20,704 nt of DNA, taken from positions 1 to 20,704 of IMG/VR virus record IMGVR_UViG_3300042946_001227, one strand, 5' to 3'. Shown here in pieces: positions 6,868-15,271 of the stretch. Each line of letters opens with the position of its first letter. Position 1 is the stretch's first letter. The notes under the pieces are model-generated. The model did not search any database, had not been told where the DNA came from, and saw nothing but the letters and a program-made list of their open reading frames with translations. Source of the stretch: a virus. The translations under genes and the position numbers were made by a program.

Positions 6868-9800
6868 GCGACGCCGCTCCCGAGGAAACGGATTTCCTGC
6901 GTCGCTAGGCGACCGAGCTGCGCGGCGATCTCGCGCGCCACCATGGAGCCCGCGGCGGCCGGCGTGGCGCCATCCGCGGAGATGCCGCCCACGTGCACCG
7001 TGATGGGACCGATGTTCACGATGGTGCCAGCGCCGCCCGCGCCCGCCGTCGGGAAGGTGGGGAAGCGCAGCGAAGCCAGCGACGCCGGCGCGCCGCGTCC
7101 GAGGATCGCGTCCACTAGCGCACCCTGTGCCCCGGTGTTGATCGCGATCTCGCGCAGCAGTCCCGCGAGCGACTGGCCCGTGATCTCGGACAGCCCGCCG
7201 AAGTCGCCGACGACGTTCGTGTTGCTGCGCTTCGTCGCCGTCGCCGTCGAAGTGGCCGCCGCTGTGCCTGTCGGGCGGGCCTCGCGCTCCGCCGCCTGCG
7301 CCGCGGCATTGTCGATGCGCCGCGCGCCGATCGCCCGAATGCGCCGCTCCAGATCGGGCGTCAGCAGGTTGAGCGCCGTCGCCGTGGCGATCATCTGCTC
7401 AACCCAGATCTCGGTCTGCAGGCGCACGGCGTCGAGCCCTTGGCCGAACGCGTCGAAATACGCCAGGTTGATCTGCGTCAGGAAGTCTTCCTGCTCGCTC
7501 GCGAGGGTGGCGAGCGCCTCGCCCAGCCCATCGAGCCCGCCGTCGATCTGCGTGAGTGCGGCGATGATCTCGTCGCGGTTCATCCCGAAGCGCTCGACGA
7601 GCTCCTCGTCGGTCAACCCTTCGATCGACTGGTAGAACTTCTTGATGTTCGTCGTGGCGCTCGCGATGCCGTCCGCCGAGCTGACGTCGATCGTGCCGAG
7701 CGCCTCGCGGAACGACTTGCTGAACGACCCGAGGGTCGTGAAGAACGCGTCGGCGCCGGTCGAATCGTTGAGCGCGATGTCGAGGTTCGCCTCGCCGGTC
7801 GCCAGCGAGCGCCGACGCTGGCGCGCGGTCTCGGCTTCGGCGGCGTTCTCTTCCGCATCCTGTGCGGCCTCGTCGATGATCTGGCCGAGCAGCCCGAAGA
7901 ACAGCTGCAGCGCCTGCAACAGGGGGCGCTCTTCCTCGGTGATCTTGCCGTCCTTGAGGATCTCCGTGATTTGTGCGCCGATGTTCGCGCGCACGGCCGC
8001 CGGGTCGAACCCCTTACCAAAGAGCGCCGCGATGTCAGGGAACTGCTCCGCGTACGTCTCTGCCCATCCGGTGACCTGTTCCAGCAGTGACAGCCCGAAG
8101 GTGTTGATCATCTCGCCGAACGCCTCGGCGGCCTGCTGCAGCGGGTCCGCGAGCGCGCCGAGTGCCGCGTCGATGTTCCCGAGGATGGCCCGGATCGCCT
8201 CAACGATTGGCTGCTCGGCGTCGGAGATTCCGCCTTCCAGCAGCTTGTTGAACTCGGCCCGCAGCTTCGCGCGGAGCGCGGTCAGCCCCGCTTCGGTGTT
8301 GAGATCGAGCCCCTTGGCGATGTCATCGAGCTGCGAGAACAGCCCACCGAACGTGCCCAAGGCGCGCGCGAGCTTCTCGCCCGCCGTGCCCCCGAGGATG
8401 TCGTTCGTGTCGTTCAGCTCATTGATGGCGCGAGTGCGGGCGCGCGTGGCAGCCGCCGCGGCGGCTTCCGCTGCCTGCACGGCCTTGAGCGCCCGGATGT
8501 ATTCCTGATAGCCCTCGGCGCCGTCGAAGTCGTTCATGGCCTGTTCGAGTTCACGCTGCGCCGCAAGGCGCTCGCGCTCGACTTCGGCCTCTTCGCTCCG
8601 CCCCTGCGCCACGAGGCGGCGCACCTTGAGGTCGTCCGTCGCCGTCTTGATCTGCGCGGCCTGCTCGCGGCGGAGGGCTTCCTCGGCGTCCTCGGCTCGG
8701 CCGATGAGGATGCGCACAGCGGCCGCGAGATTGAGCATACTCGCGTACGCTTCTCCCCCACTGAACGAGAGGCGCGTGATTTCTTTGTCGAGCAGCGCGA
8801 GATACGCACGCAGTCCGTCGGCGTTCTGCCGCCCGCCGCGCAGCTTGCTGTCGTCGAGACCGACCGCCTTGACGGCATCGGCGAGCAAGTCGCCGAACTT
8901 CTCGGCAAGGGCATTCCGTGCGGCCGCGAACGAGCCGATGTCCTGCTCACTGATGTCTCGGACGAACTGAGCGAGCCGCTCCTGAAACTGATTCGCCGCC
9001 CGGTCCAGCTCTTCTGCGCGCCGCTTGGCCGCTTCGCTCTGTTGGCCAAGCACTCCGACCAGCGAGACCACGCCGCCCGCAATCGCCCCGATGGGACCGA
9101 GAGCCGACGCGATGCCCCCGGCACTGGAGAACAGCGCCCCGAACCCGCCTGCCGCCGATGCCGCCGAGCCCAACCCGCTGATGCCGCTGCCAATCGAGAC
9201 CACCGACGACAGCATCTGCGCCAGCTCGGTGTTGCCGTCGCCCAGCAGCTGCACGAGCGAGAGTGCGGCCTGTGCGCTCGACTGGATGCCGGCGCCCAGC
9301 GACTGCGCGGCATTCGCGGCCGTGGTGGTGTTGGCGGCGAGTGCCGCCGTCGCCTCGGCTTCGTTCTTGACGAGCGCCGCCAGCTGGCGCTGCGCTTCGG
9401 CGCGTACGGCGGGATCGGTCTTCGGATCGTCCGCGATGGCCTGCAGGGCCGTGCGCACGCTCAGCAGCTCGTTCTCGGCGCGCTTCACATCGGCGATCGT
9501 CGGCACGCTCTCGGCGTAGCTCGCGTTCGCCGCCTTCGTAAAGAGCGCCTCAGTCTGCGCCGCCGCAGCCGCGCGCTCCGACAGGCGCGTGATCTCCTTC
9601 AGCCCGTCGCGCCGCTTCTCCGCAACTTGGACCTGCTCACGGAACCCGGCGGTCAGCGCGCGCAGCTTCTCGGCGTTTTCCGTCTCGCCGAGACGTTCGG
9701 CCTGGTCCGCCGCCTCAGCGCTGGCCGCGGCCTTCTTCTCCAGCTCAGCCGTGATACGCGCGTAGACGGCATCGAGCGTGCGCAGGGCGCTGCCGCTGGC

Positions 9801-10817
9801 TTCCGCCTGCAGGTCGGCAAGATCAAGGGTGAGGCTCGCGATCGAGGCTGCGACGGTCTTCGCCGCTGCGGCATTCTCAGCTGCCGCGCGCTTCGCTTTC
9901 TCGCCTTCGGCATCGGCGTCCTTTGCCGCATCCTTCGTGGCCGCAGCAAGCGCACGCTTCGCCGCCGCTGCCCGTTCGGTGGCGGTGGCCTGATCGATCG
10001 TCGTCTGCGTCTGCGAGAGAAACGTTGGGGTCAGCTTCTCGACCTGCCGCGTGACCTCCTCATATTCTTTCCGCAGCTCCCGCTGTGTGGCGATCAGTTC
10101 GTTGAGTTCGTTCCTCGCCTTCTGCAGTTCGTCGCTCCCGAGCGACACACCGAGCGACCCGGGAGCGGAGACCGCTGCTGCCGACGCGTTAGCCTTGTTG
10201 AGCCTGCGAAAGGCTTCTTCGAGCTGCGCGAGCTTCGCGCGCGCCGCATCGATCTGGGGTTCGATGCCCAGCAGACCGCCCGAGCTGATGCCCCTCGCTC
10301 GTCGCCGCTCCCTCGGGTCCGCGTTCTTCTGTGCTTCTGGGAAGTTCTCATCGCCGCTGAACAGATCGGCCTGCAGCTTCGAGAGGCCGGCGAGGTCCTT
10401 TGAACGCGCCAGCGACCGGATATTGTTTTGGATGCTGACTGTGGTCCGCTCAGCTTCTTCCCGCGCCTTGAGGAAGAGCGCCACGATGGCCGAGCCCGCG
10501 ACCCCGACGCCGGTCACCAGCGCACCGGCGGGGCCGAAGAGTTCCGCGAAGTTGCCCACGGCGGCGCCGAGCGCCAGCACCTTGGCCGAGCCTTCCGACT
10601 GCAGCGCGAAGAGAGCCTGCGACACACCGGTCACTCCAGCGGCCGCCTTGCGCGCCTTGTCTACCGTCAGTTCAAAGCTCTTCGCCGTCCGCGCGTTCGC
10701 CGTCTCGGCCGACTGCGCGGTCTGTTGCACCCGCTGCTTGACTTCCTCCAGCGCCTTAATGGCGCCCGACGCATCGCCCGTGATCTGCGCGGCGAACTCC
10801 GTGGTCCGCGTGCTCAC
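6864..10817 (-). CDS. Tape measure protein
   Basis: This 1317-residue protein sets tail length and is expected to pass into the host during DNA ejection. It starts with STRTTEFAAQITGDASGAIKALEEVKQRVQQ, a typical tape-measure opening, and consists mostly of long Ala/Glu/Lys/Arg-rich helices. Two hydrophobic Gly/Ala segments stand out: about residues 75-125 (LFGPAGALVTGVGVAGSAIVALFL) and about 575-635 (several GxxxG-like stretches ending GAIAGGVVSLVGVLG). The C-terminus is shorter and beta-prone (GAGGAGTIVNIGPITVHVGG). The start is a GTG at 10817 overlapping the upstream stop as GTGA. The open frame continues upstream to an ATG at 10916, but the added part reads Arg/Gly-rich and overlaps the neighbour. 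No lysozyme, peptidase or M23 motif was seen. Confidence 0.93.
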   Translation of the reverse strand: MSTRTTEFAAQITGDASGAIKALEEVKQRVQQTAQSAETANARTAKSFELTVDKARKAAAGVTGVSQALFALQSEGSAKVLALGAAVGNFAELFGPAGALVTGVGVAGSAIVALFLKAREEAERTTVSIQNNIRSLARSKDLAGLSKLQADLFSGDENFPEAQKNADPRERRRARGISSGGLLGIEPQIDAARAKLAQLEEAFRRLNKANASAAAVSAPGSLGVSLGSDELQKARNELNELIATQRELRKEYEEVTRQVEKLTPTFLSQTQTTIDQATATERAAAAKRALAAATKDAAKDADAEGEKAKRAAAENAAAAKTVAASIASLTLDLADLQAEASGSALRTLDAVYARITAELEKKAAASAEAADQAERLGETENAEKLRALTAGFREQVQVAEKRRDGLKEITRLSERAAAAAQTEALFTKAANASYAESVPTIADVKRAENELLSVRTALQAIADDPKTDPAVRAEAQRQLAALVKNEAEATAALAANTTTAANAAQSLGAGIQSSAQAALSLVQLLGDGNTELAQMLSSVVSIGSGISGLGSAASAAGGFGALFSSAGGIASALGPIGAIAGGVVSLVGVLGQQSEAAKRRAEELDRAANQFQERLAQFVRDISEQDIGSFAAARNALAEKFGDLLADAVKAVGLDDSKLRGGRQNADGLRAYLALLDKEITRLSFSGGEAYASMLNLAAAVRILIGRAEDAEEALRREQAAQIKTATDDLKVRRLVAQGRSEEAEVERERLAAQRELEQAMNDFDGAEGYQEYIRALKAVQAAEAAAAAATRARTRAINELNDTNDILGGTAGEKLARALGTFGGLFSQLDDIAKGLDLNTEAGLTALRAKLRAEFNKLLEGGISDAEQPIVEAIRAILGNIDAALGALADPLQQAAEAFGEMINTFGLSLLEQVTGWAETYAEQFPDIAALFGKGFDPAAVRANIGAQITEILKDGKITEEERPLLQALQLFFGLLGQIIDEAAQDAEENAAEAETARQRRRSLATGEANLDIALNDSTGADAFFTTLGSFSKSFREALGTIDVSSADGIASATTNIKKFYQSIEGLTDEELVERFGMNRDEIIAALTQIDGGLDGLGEALATLASEQEDFLTQINLAYFDAFGQGLDAVRLQTEIWVEQMIATATALNLLTPDLERRIRAIGARRIDNAAAQAAEREARPTGTAAATSTATATKRSNTNVVGDFGGLSEITGQSLAGLLREIAINTGAQGALVDAILGRGAPASLASLRFPTFPTAGAGGAGTIVNIGPITVHVGGISADGATPAAAGSMVAREIAAQLGRLATQEIRFLGSGVA

Positions 10818-11665
10818 CGCGCGCCGTCCTGCGACTTCGCCTTCGCGTTGGCCTTGGCCACGCGATGCGACTCGGCGGATGCCACGGCGGCCGCCATCGC
10901 TTCGGGGACCGACCAACGCCGCATGAGGTGACTCGGCGCGATGCCGTGCTCGCTCGCGTAGCCGGACAGAAACCCGGAGAGGTTGAGGCGCGAGCGCTCC
11001 GGGCCTGCGTCCTCATCGCTCGCGAGCGCCGACGCCATCAGCGCGATGGCCTCGAAGTGCAGCTGCCGGTGCGCCACGAAGATCGCGACGTAGTCCTCCG
11101 GCAGCAGCTGCGCCGTGTAGTCGGGCGGCTCGATCGCGCCCTCGGCCGGGAAGGGGACGTCGACGCCCTCGGTGAGGAGGATCCACGCCCACGTGCGGAG
11201 CGCGAGCCCGTGCGCCAGCGCAGGCATTCCGCGCAGATCGGCCGAGTCATCGGCCGCCGTCACCAGCTCAGTCGCCAGACGGGCCACCGGCTGCACCATC
11301 GCGTCGAGCGCGTCGAGCCACGACAGCGCCCACGCGCTCTTGGGGTGCACCAGGCGCTCGCCGATCGAAAGCGCCACCGGCACCGGCTGTCGCGCACTCG
11401 CGGCACGCACGGTGGCTTCGAGCAGCGCGTGATCGGTCTCCGTCTTCGCCATCCGTTCGAGCCGCCCCGCGAAGCGTACGAGCTGCGCGTAGCATTCAAC
11501 CCAGGCGTCGGCCTTCGTGTACCCATTCTCCGCTCCCCCGGGCCACACGGCGGACAGCTCCTCCGCCGTAGCCAACTGCTGGCGGAGGAGCTGCTCGCGC
11601 AGCGACCGGCACCGCGCACGGAGCGCGGCACCGGTAAGCTGCCGGGGCGTACGGGTCGCGGTCAT
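10814..11665 (-). CDS. Probable tail assembly chaperone (positional)
   Basis: This 283-residue soluble, largely helical protein lies between the major tail protein and the tape measure, the slot of the G/GT tail assembly chaperones in lambda-like phages. Its C-terminal part (about residues 225-275, LSGFLSGYASEHGIAPSHLM then RRWSVPEAMAAAVASAESHR) has the look of the helix-turn-W-S-x-x-E segment found in many chaperone C-termini. The N-terminal 200 residues are not recognised, and the whole is longer than lambda gpG (about 140 residues). The start at 11665 lies 7 bases after the upstream stop with only a weak GAAG before it. The end overlaps the tape measure by 4 bases. No slippery heptamer is visible in the overlap. 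Confidence 0.6.
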   Translation of the reverse strand: MTATRTPRQLTGAALRARCRSLREQLLRQQLATAEELSAVWPGGAENGYTKADAWVECYAQLVRFAGRLERMAKTETDHALLEATVRAASARQPVPVALSIGERLVHPKSAWALSWLDALDAMVQPVARLATELVTAADDSADLRGMPALAHGLALRTWAWILLTEGVDVPFPAEGAIEPPDYTAQLLPEDYVAIFVAHRQLHFEAIALMASALASDEDAGPERSRLNLSGFLSGYASEHGIAPSHLMRRWSVPEAMAAAVASAESHRVAKANAKAKSQDGAR

Positions 11666-11672
11666 CGACCGC

Positions 11673-12416
11673 TTACTTCACCCACCAAATCAGGTCGGTG
11701 AACTTCACCGACACGTTCCACACCGTCGGGCTGCCCTTGCCGACGAACGCCGCCGAGACCGCGACCTCGGGGAAGCAGTTCATGATGTCGGCCACCAGCG
11801 TCTTGCCCGACACCAGGAGGCCCTGCGCCCGGAGGCAGAAGTTGGGCGCGCTGCCGATGTTGCCCCGCCCGATGAGGAGGCGGTACGGGTTCACCGTCGT
11901 GCCCAGCCCGCGGATCGCGTCCTCGTCCGCGCCGTACGCCGTGGCGATGTTGCGAAGGCTTGACTCGCGCAGGTTGAAGCTGAACGACTGCTCCGGCGTG
12001 TCGGAGTCGATGTAGGCGATAGCGCTCCGCGAGTTCGCGGCGCCGATGCCCGTCTTGGTCGCGGACGTGGCGAACGTGCCGCCCGCGTCCTCGATGAAGC
12101 CGAGGTCCTTGCGCAGGGCCCGCCGCATGGTCGCCGCCGTGTCCTGGGGGAGCATGAAGGGACGCACCACCGGGATCGGCGCCGCGCTGCCCGGCTTCGT
12201 GCCGAGCTGGTTGAGCTCCATGCCGCCCGTGCCTTCGACGAAGAAGTAGTCGTCGTTGGCCCACCCGGCGAAGTTGGTCACCGTGACGTTCGCCGCATCC
12301 GCTAGAATGGCGGCGTTCGTGGTATCCACGAACGGGGTCGTGGTGGGGATGTAGAACTTCTCGATGCTCTGCAGGAACCGCGCGAGCTCGGTCCCGTTGT
12401 TCAGTCGCTGGCTCAT
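11673..12416 (-). CDS. Major tail tube protein
   Basis: This 247-residue protein fits the slot and length of lambda gpV (246 residues) but lacks an obvious C-terminal Ig-like domain. It starts MSQRLNNGTELARFLQSIEKFY and is mainly beta. The segment FSFNLRESSLRNIATAYGAD (about 143-162) is the kind of strand-plus-helix motif common in tail tube subunits, and the protein ends in an aromatic beta strand (SVKFTDLIWWVK). It would polymerise as hexameric rings around the tape measure. The ATG at 12416 lies two bases after the upstream TAG and has AGGAG 8 bases before it, the strong site expected for a high-copy product. A longer in-frame reading to 12782 overlaps the neighbour and is rejected. Confidence 0.8.
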   Translation of the reverse strand: MSQRLNNGTELARFLQSIEKFYIPTTTPFVDTTNAAILADAANVTVTNFAGWANDDYFFVEGTGGMELNQLGTKPGSAAPIPVVRPFMLPQDTAATMRRALRKDLGFIEDAGGTFATSATKTGIGAANSRSAIAYIDSDTPEQSFSFNLRESSLRNIATAYGADEDAIRGLGTTVNPYRLLIGRGNIGSAPNFCLRAQGLLVSGKTLVADIMNCFPEVAVSAAFVGKGSPTVWNVSVKFTDLIWWVK

Positions 12417-12418
12417 CT

Positions 12419-12973
12419 CTACGGCTCCTGGGCGCCGAGCGCCCACATGTCGGTCATCGTGAAGGGGATCACCAGCGCGATTGCGATCGCGCCGGATCCG
12501 GGTTCGGGTTCCTGCGTCAGCAGGGTGAGATCGTCGGGCAGGTCGAAGGCCTGCCCTTCGAGCGTGAGGCCGGTGGTGCGGCAGGCGGTGAACGCGAGCA
12601 CGAGGCAGCGCCGCACCACGCGCATGAGGCGATGCGCCGACGCCAACGTGGCCGCGTCGTCGCCCTGGGCCGTCACGCCCACCAGCAGCACCACGACCGT
12701 CGCGGTGTCGGCGATCGGATCGCTGCGGAGCGGGTTGCCCCCGAGCTGCAGCTCTTCGCCGACGTTGACCTGCAGCACCCAATGCGTTGGCGTCACCCCT
12801 TCGGCGGGGGCGGTCCGCGCCACCCAGGCGTGGTCGATCGCGTTGAACACGGACACGGGCGGTGGCTCCGGATCACCGGCGCCACGGGGCACGGACGCAC
12901 GCAGCGCATCGACCCCGCCCTCGGCGTCGGCCAGCACCGTCGCGACCCACCGGGGCAACGCCGGCGCGATCAT
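12419..12973 (-). CDS. Probable tail terminator / tail completion protein
   Basis: This is a 184-residue protein between the head connector and the major tail protein, where lambda has gpZ and gpU. It starts MIAPALPRWVATVLADAEGG, with a helical N-terminus. A VVVLLVGV strand and a helix ASAHRLMRVVRRCLVLAF follow, and near the end come alternating hydrophobic strands (GAIAIALVIPFTMTDMWAL). The strand-helix-strand layout with a final aromatic strand is consistent with tail terminator proteins, which cap the finished tube and bind the head. The start at 12973 overlaps the upstream stop as ATGA. The longer open reading to 13414 runs through two neighbours and is shadow sequence. Only one gene fills the Z-U interval, so it could instead be a Z-like protein. 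Confidence 0.6.
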   Translation of the reverse strand: MIAPALPRWVATVLADAEGGVDALRASVPRGAGDPEPPPVSVFNAIDHAWVARTAPAEGVTPTHWVLQVNVGEELQLGGNPLRSDPIADTATVVVLLVGVTAQGDDAATLASAHRLMRVVRRCLVLAFTACRTTGLTLEGQAFDLPDDLTLLTQEPEPGSGAIAIALVIPFTMTDMWALGAQEP

Positions 12974-13287
12974 CGCCGCACCTGCAGGGCGTACCAGTCG
13001 AACAACGACGACGGCCGCGGCATCGGCTGATCGATCATGTACGACTGGCCACGCGAGGGGATCGTGACCGTGAGCCCCTTCACCTGCGCCACCCCGGCGA
13101 AGGCGCCGCGCTTCACCTTGAGCACCAGCTGCTGCGACTGCGTCGTCTGCCCGGCGATCTCCCGCTCGAGCACGGCGTCGTCCAGCAGCCCGCGCGTCAC
13201 TGTGGGCGCGCCCGCGATGACCAGCGCCTCGCCGAAGTCGGCGAGGAACTGGTCTGCATCGTCGGGTTGAAACGGGGACGGGCTCAC
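12970..13287 (-). CDS. Probable head-tail connector (gpFII-like)
   Basis: This is a 105-residue protein just after the major capsid gene. It starts SPSPFQPDDADQFLADFGEALVI, a helix. A beta-rich core follows, with a short acidic loop (GLLDDAVLERE), a strand with L-x-x-K (QQLVLKVKRGAF), and G-x-x-V-T-I-x-x-x-G-x-x-Y followed by an aromatic C-terminal strand (FDWYALQVRR). Lambda gpFII and related head-tail attachment proteins share this size, order and beta-barrel pattern, with a V-x-x-G-D-x-L-T-I-like strand at the same place. The start is a GTG at 13287 with GAGG only 2 bases upstream, which is poor, so the start is uncertain. The next gene overlaps by ATGA. Confidence 0.6.
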   Translation of the reverse strand: MSPSPFQPDDADQFLADFGEALVIAGAPTVTRGLLDDAVLEREIAGQTTQSQQLVLKVKRGAFAGVAQVKGLTVTIPSRGQSYMIDQPMPRPSSLFDWYALQVRR

Positions 13288-13302
13288 GGCCTCGGGTCGG
13301 CC

Positions 13303-14589
13303 TTACGAGGCGTTCAGGACCTTGAGCACACCGCACGCATTGATGCGGCGGGGCACGACCAGCGGCGCCGACTGCGACATGATCCAGCGCACCGACGGGT
13401 CCGGCGTCACCCACGACTTCGGGAAGATCTCCAGCGGCTGCATCCCGGCCTCTTCGTCCTGGATCGCGCCCTGGTGCTGCACGCCTTCAATCGCGCCGAC
13501 GCAGAGGGCGTGGCCGCCCTCCATCGTCCGCGTCTCGGTGCCGTTCGGCGCTGTGAAGAAGCCGGTGTACAGCCAGATCCGATAACCGCCGTACGCGCCC
13601 TTGTACTGCAGCCCCTCCGCGACGGGCTCCAGCGACATGATCGTGCCGGCGTCATACTTCGGTAGCTCGAGGTCCCGCTCGACCTTCTTGTTCTTGCGGA
13701 ACGCCTTCCAGGCGGCGGCATCGAGGATCACGTCGAGGATCGGCGCGCCGGCGAGTTCGACCGTCGTTTCCGACAGGTCGTCGAGGTTGTCCATCGGGTT
13801 CGACGTGGTCTCCGACCAGCGGTTTCCGCCGGTGAGGTTGTTCGCGACCGCGCTCGCCTCGAGGCGGGGACTCCGGCCGAAGTTGACCACGGTGCTCGGG
13901 TACTTGTCGCCGACCACCGTCACCCGGCCACTGAACAGCGCCTCGAACGCCATCGCCTCCTTGCGGCGCATGATGCGGTCCATCTGATCCTGCAGCTCGT
14001 TCGCGAGCGCCAGATCGCGCCGCTGCTCCGGGCTCAGGGTGCCGCCGATCGCCTCGCCCATGCTGCGACGCAGCGCGCGGTCGGGCGTCCACCGGGCCTT
14101 TTCCTTGACGTAGGCCGGCGTGAACGTCTCGACGCGCTGGCCGCGCATCTCCTTGACGGGCGCTTCGACCAGGGGATGCACGAACGGCGCGAGGAACCGC
14201 TGCCCTTCGTCGATGTCGAAGTGGATGTACTCGTCCTGCGACTGCGTCGTGGTACCGAAGAACGCGTTCAGCAAGCCGGTGTTCGGCCGCTTGAGGTTCT
14301 CGAGCACGCCGAGCAGGGTGTTCGTGGTGAAGGGCCCGATCGACCCGACGAGCAGGACGGGGGCGATCGGGAACTCAGTGGCCACCGGCGCGAGGGCCGC
14401 GGGGGCGGTCATGAGCGACAGCAGGCCGACGATGGTCGCGAGGACCAGCAGCGGCACCAGCATCACCAGCGAGAAGGCGCCGAACAGCGTCGGCATCGGG
14501 GCGGCCGCGGCCGGTGCGGTGCCGCCGTGGAACGCGCCGGCGATCGTGGCGCCGAACACGCCGTGGATCTTGCGGAGCAGGATACGCAT
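13303..14589 (-). CDS. Major capsid protein (gpE-type) with an N-terminal hydrophobic extension
   Basis: This is a 428-residue HK97-fold capsid subunit of the lambda gpE family. From about residue 86 the sequence follows gpE closely: PFTTNTLLGVLENLKRP, a loop with DIDEGQRF, VETFTPAYVKEKARWTPD, a TVVGDKYPSTVVNFGRSP strand, then QYKGAYGGYRIWLYTGFF, and an ending PKSWVTPDPSVRWIMSQSAP. Lambda gpE has 341 residues and starts almost directly at this point. Residues 1-85 are extra: basic MRILLRKIHG, an Ala/Gly stretch, and a strongly hydrophobic run at about 35-59 (LFGAFSLVMLVPLLVLATIV). The ATG at 14589 has AGGAG 11 bases upstream. A shorter reading from Met60 (14412) has no Shine-Dalgarno sequence. 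Capsid identity is nearly certain, and the role of the extension is unknown. Confidence 0.95.
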   Translation of the reverse strand: MRILLRKIHGVFGATIAGAFHGGTAPAAAAPMPTLFGAFSLVMLVPLLVLATIVGLLSLMTAPAALAPVATEFPIAPVLLVGSIGPFTTNTLLGVLENLKRPNTGLLNAFFGTTTQSQDEYIHFDIDEGQRFLAPFVHPLVEAPVKEMRGQRVETFTPAYVKEKARWTPDRALRRSMGEAIGGTLSPEQRRDLALANELQDQMDRIMRRKEAMAFEALFSGRVTVVGDKYPSTVVNFGRSPRLEASAVANNLTGGNRWSETTSNPMDNLDDLSETTVELAGAPILDVILDAAAWKAFRKNKKVERDLELPKYDAGTIMSLEPVAEGLQYKGAYGGYRIWLYTGFFTAPNGTETRTMEGGHALCVGAIEGVQHQGAIQDEEAGMQPLEIFPKSWVTPDPSVRWIMSQSAPLVVPRRINACGVLKVLNAS

Positions 14590-14600
14590 AGCTGAGAGAT

Positions 14601-14605
14601 CTCCT
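14601..14605 (-). promoter_or_regulatory. Ribosome binding site supporting the long capsid start
   Basis: AGGAG on the minus strand, 11 bases before the ATG at 14589, in the 34-base gap after the decoration gene. No comparable site precedes the alternative ATG at 14412. This is the main evidence that the hydrophobic extension is translated. Confidence 0.6.
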
Positions 14606-14623
14606 GTGAGGGCGTGGCGACGC

Positions 14624-15271
14624 TTACGCGTTGCTGACGGGGATGAGGTGAATGCCGCGCGCGCGGAGCACGTCCCGCGCCCCCGCGACGGTCAGGCCAG
14701 CCCCGATCGACAGCTGGCTTTCGTCGAACTCGCCGCGCTCGTAGACGAGCACTTCGGTGGCCCCCGCCGTGGCATCTGCCGCCATGGCGACGATGCCGTG
14801 CGGGCGGCTCGACCCGTCCGTGGCGGCCGCGGCGCAGCGGAGCACCGCCCCCGTTGCCGTCACGGTGATCGTGAACGCATCGCCCGCAACGAAGTCCGTC
14901 GCGCCATCGGCGATGGTGAAGTTCACCGGACCCGTGAAGGCAGTCCCGGCGATCGCGCGGCCGATGATGACGCCGTCGGGGTCTTCGACCGCGAAGGTGC
15001 CGAGGTTGGTGACCGGCTCGATGCACACCGCGCGGTACACGCCGGCGCGCGCACCGGTGCCGAGCGAGAGGGAGCCGATGGTGCCGTTGCCGGTGTTGCC
15101 CGCCACCGCCGCGCCGATCGGCGTGGCGTTGAGCACGAGCCCGACGATGGCGCCGAGCGCCAGCGTCCCGGAGGCGAGGGTGAACTTTCGGGTTTCGATG
15201 GGCAGGTAGCCCGCAATGAGCGGATTCCGCTGCTCCGTCTCGGAGCGATACGACGCGAGTGGAGAAGTCAT
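14624..15271 (-). CDS. Head decoration protein (gpD-type) with an inserted domain
   Basis: This 215-residue protein sits between the protease/scaffold and capsid genes, as lambda D does. The N-terminal part (residues 12-50: EQRNPLIAGYLPIETRKFTL, then SGTLALGAIVG) and the C-terminal part (about 150-215: HGIVAMAADATAGATEVLVY, then RGEFDESQLSIG) match the two halves of the gpD fold. In gpD-type proteins a strand with A-x-G-I-x is followed by V-x-V-x-x-x-G-x-F. Between them, about residues 55-140, lies a beta module with GVYRAVCIEP, FAVEDPDGVIIG and FTIADGATDFVAGDAFTITV. This makes the protein about twice lambda gpD (110 residues). Trimers would clamp the expanded capsid, with the insert facing outward. 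The ATG has GGAG 6 bases upstream. Confidence 0.85.
   Translation of the reverse strand: MTSPLASYRSETEQRNPLIAGYLPIETRKFTLASGTLALGAIVGLVLNATPIGAAVAGNTGNGTIGSLSLGTGARAGVYRAVCIEPVTNLGTFAVEDPDGVIIGRAIAGTAFTGPVNFTIADGATDFVAGDAFTITVTATGAVLRCAAAATDGSSRPHGIVAMAADATAGATEVLVYERGEFDESQLSIGAGLTVAGARDVLRARGIHLIPVSNA

Noticed and set aside
4600-7635. Very long open frame on the plus strand (about 1000 codons), with others at 14120-16018, 864-2309 and 9042-10403
   Set aside because: They lie antisense to well-supported structural genes, read as Arg/Gly/Ala/Pro-rich sequence with no recognisable motif, and arise from scarce stop codons in GC-rich DNA.
10818-10916. ATG at 10916 as the tape measure start, or a -1 frameshift fusing the chaperone to the tape measure
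   Set aside because: The extra 33 residues are Arg/Gly-rich and overlap the upstream gene fully. The GTGA-coupled start at 10817 gives the typical tape measure opening, and no slippery heptamer is visible.
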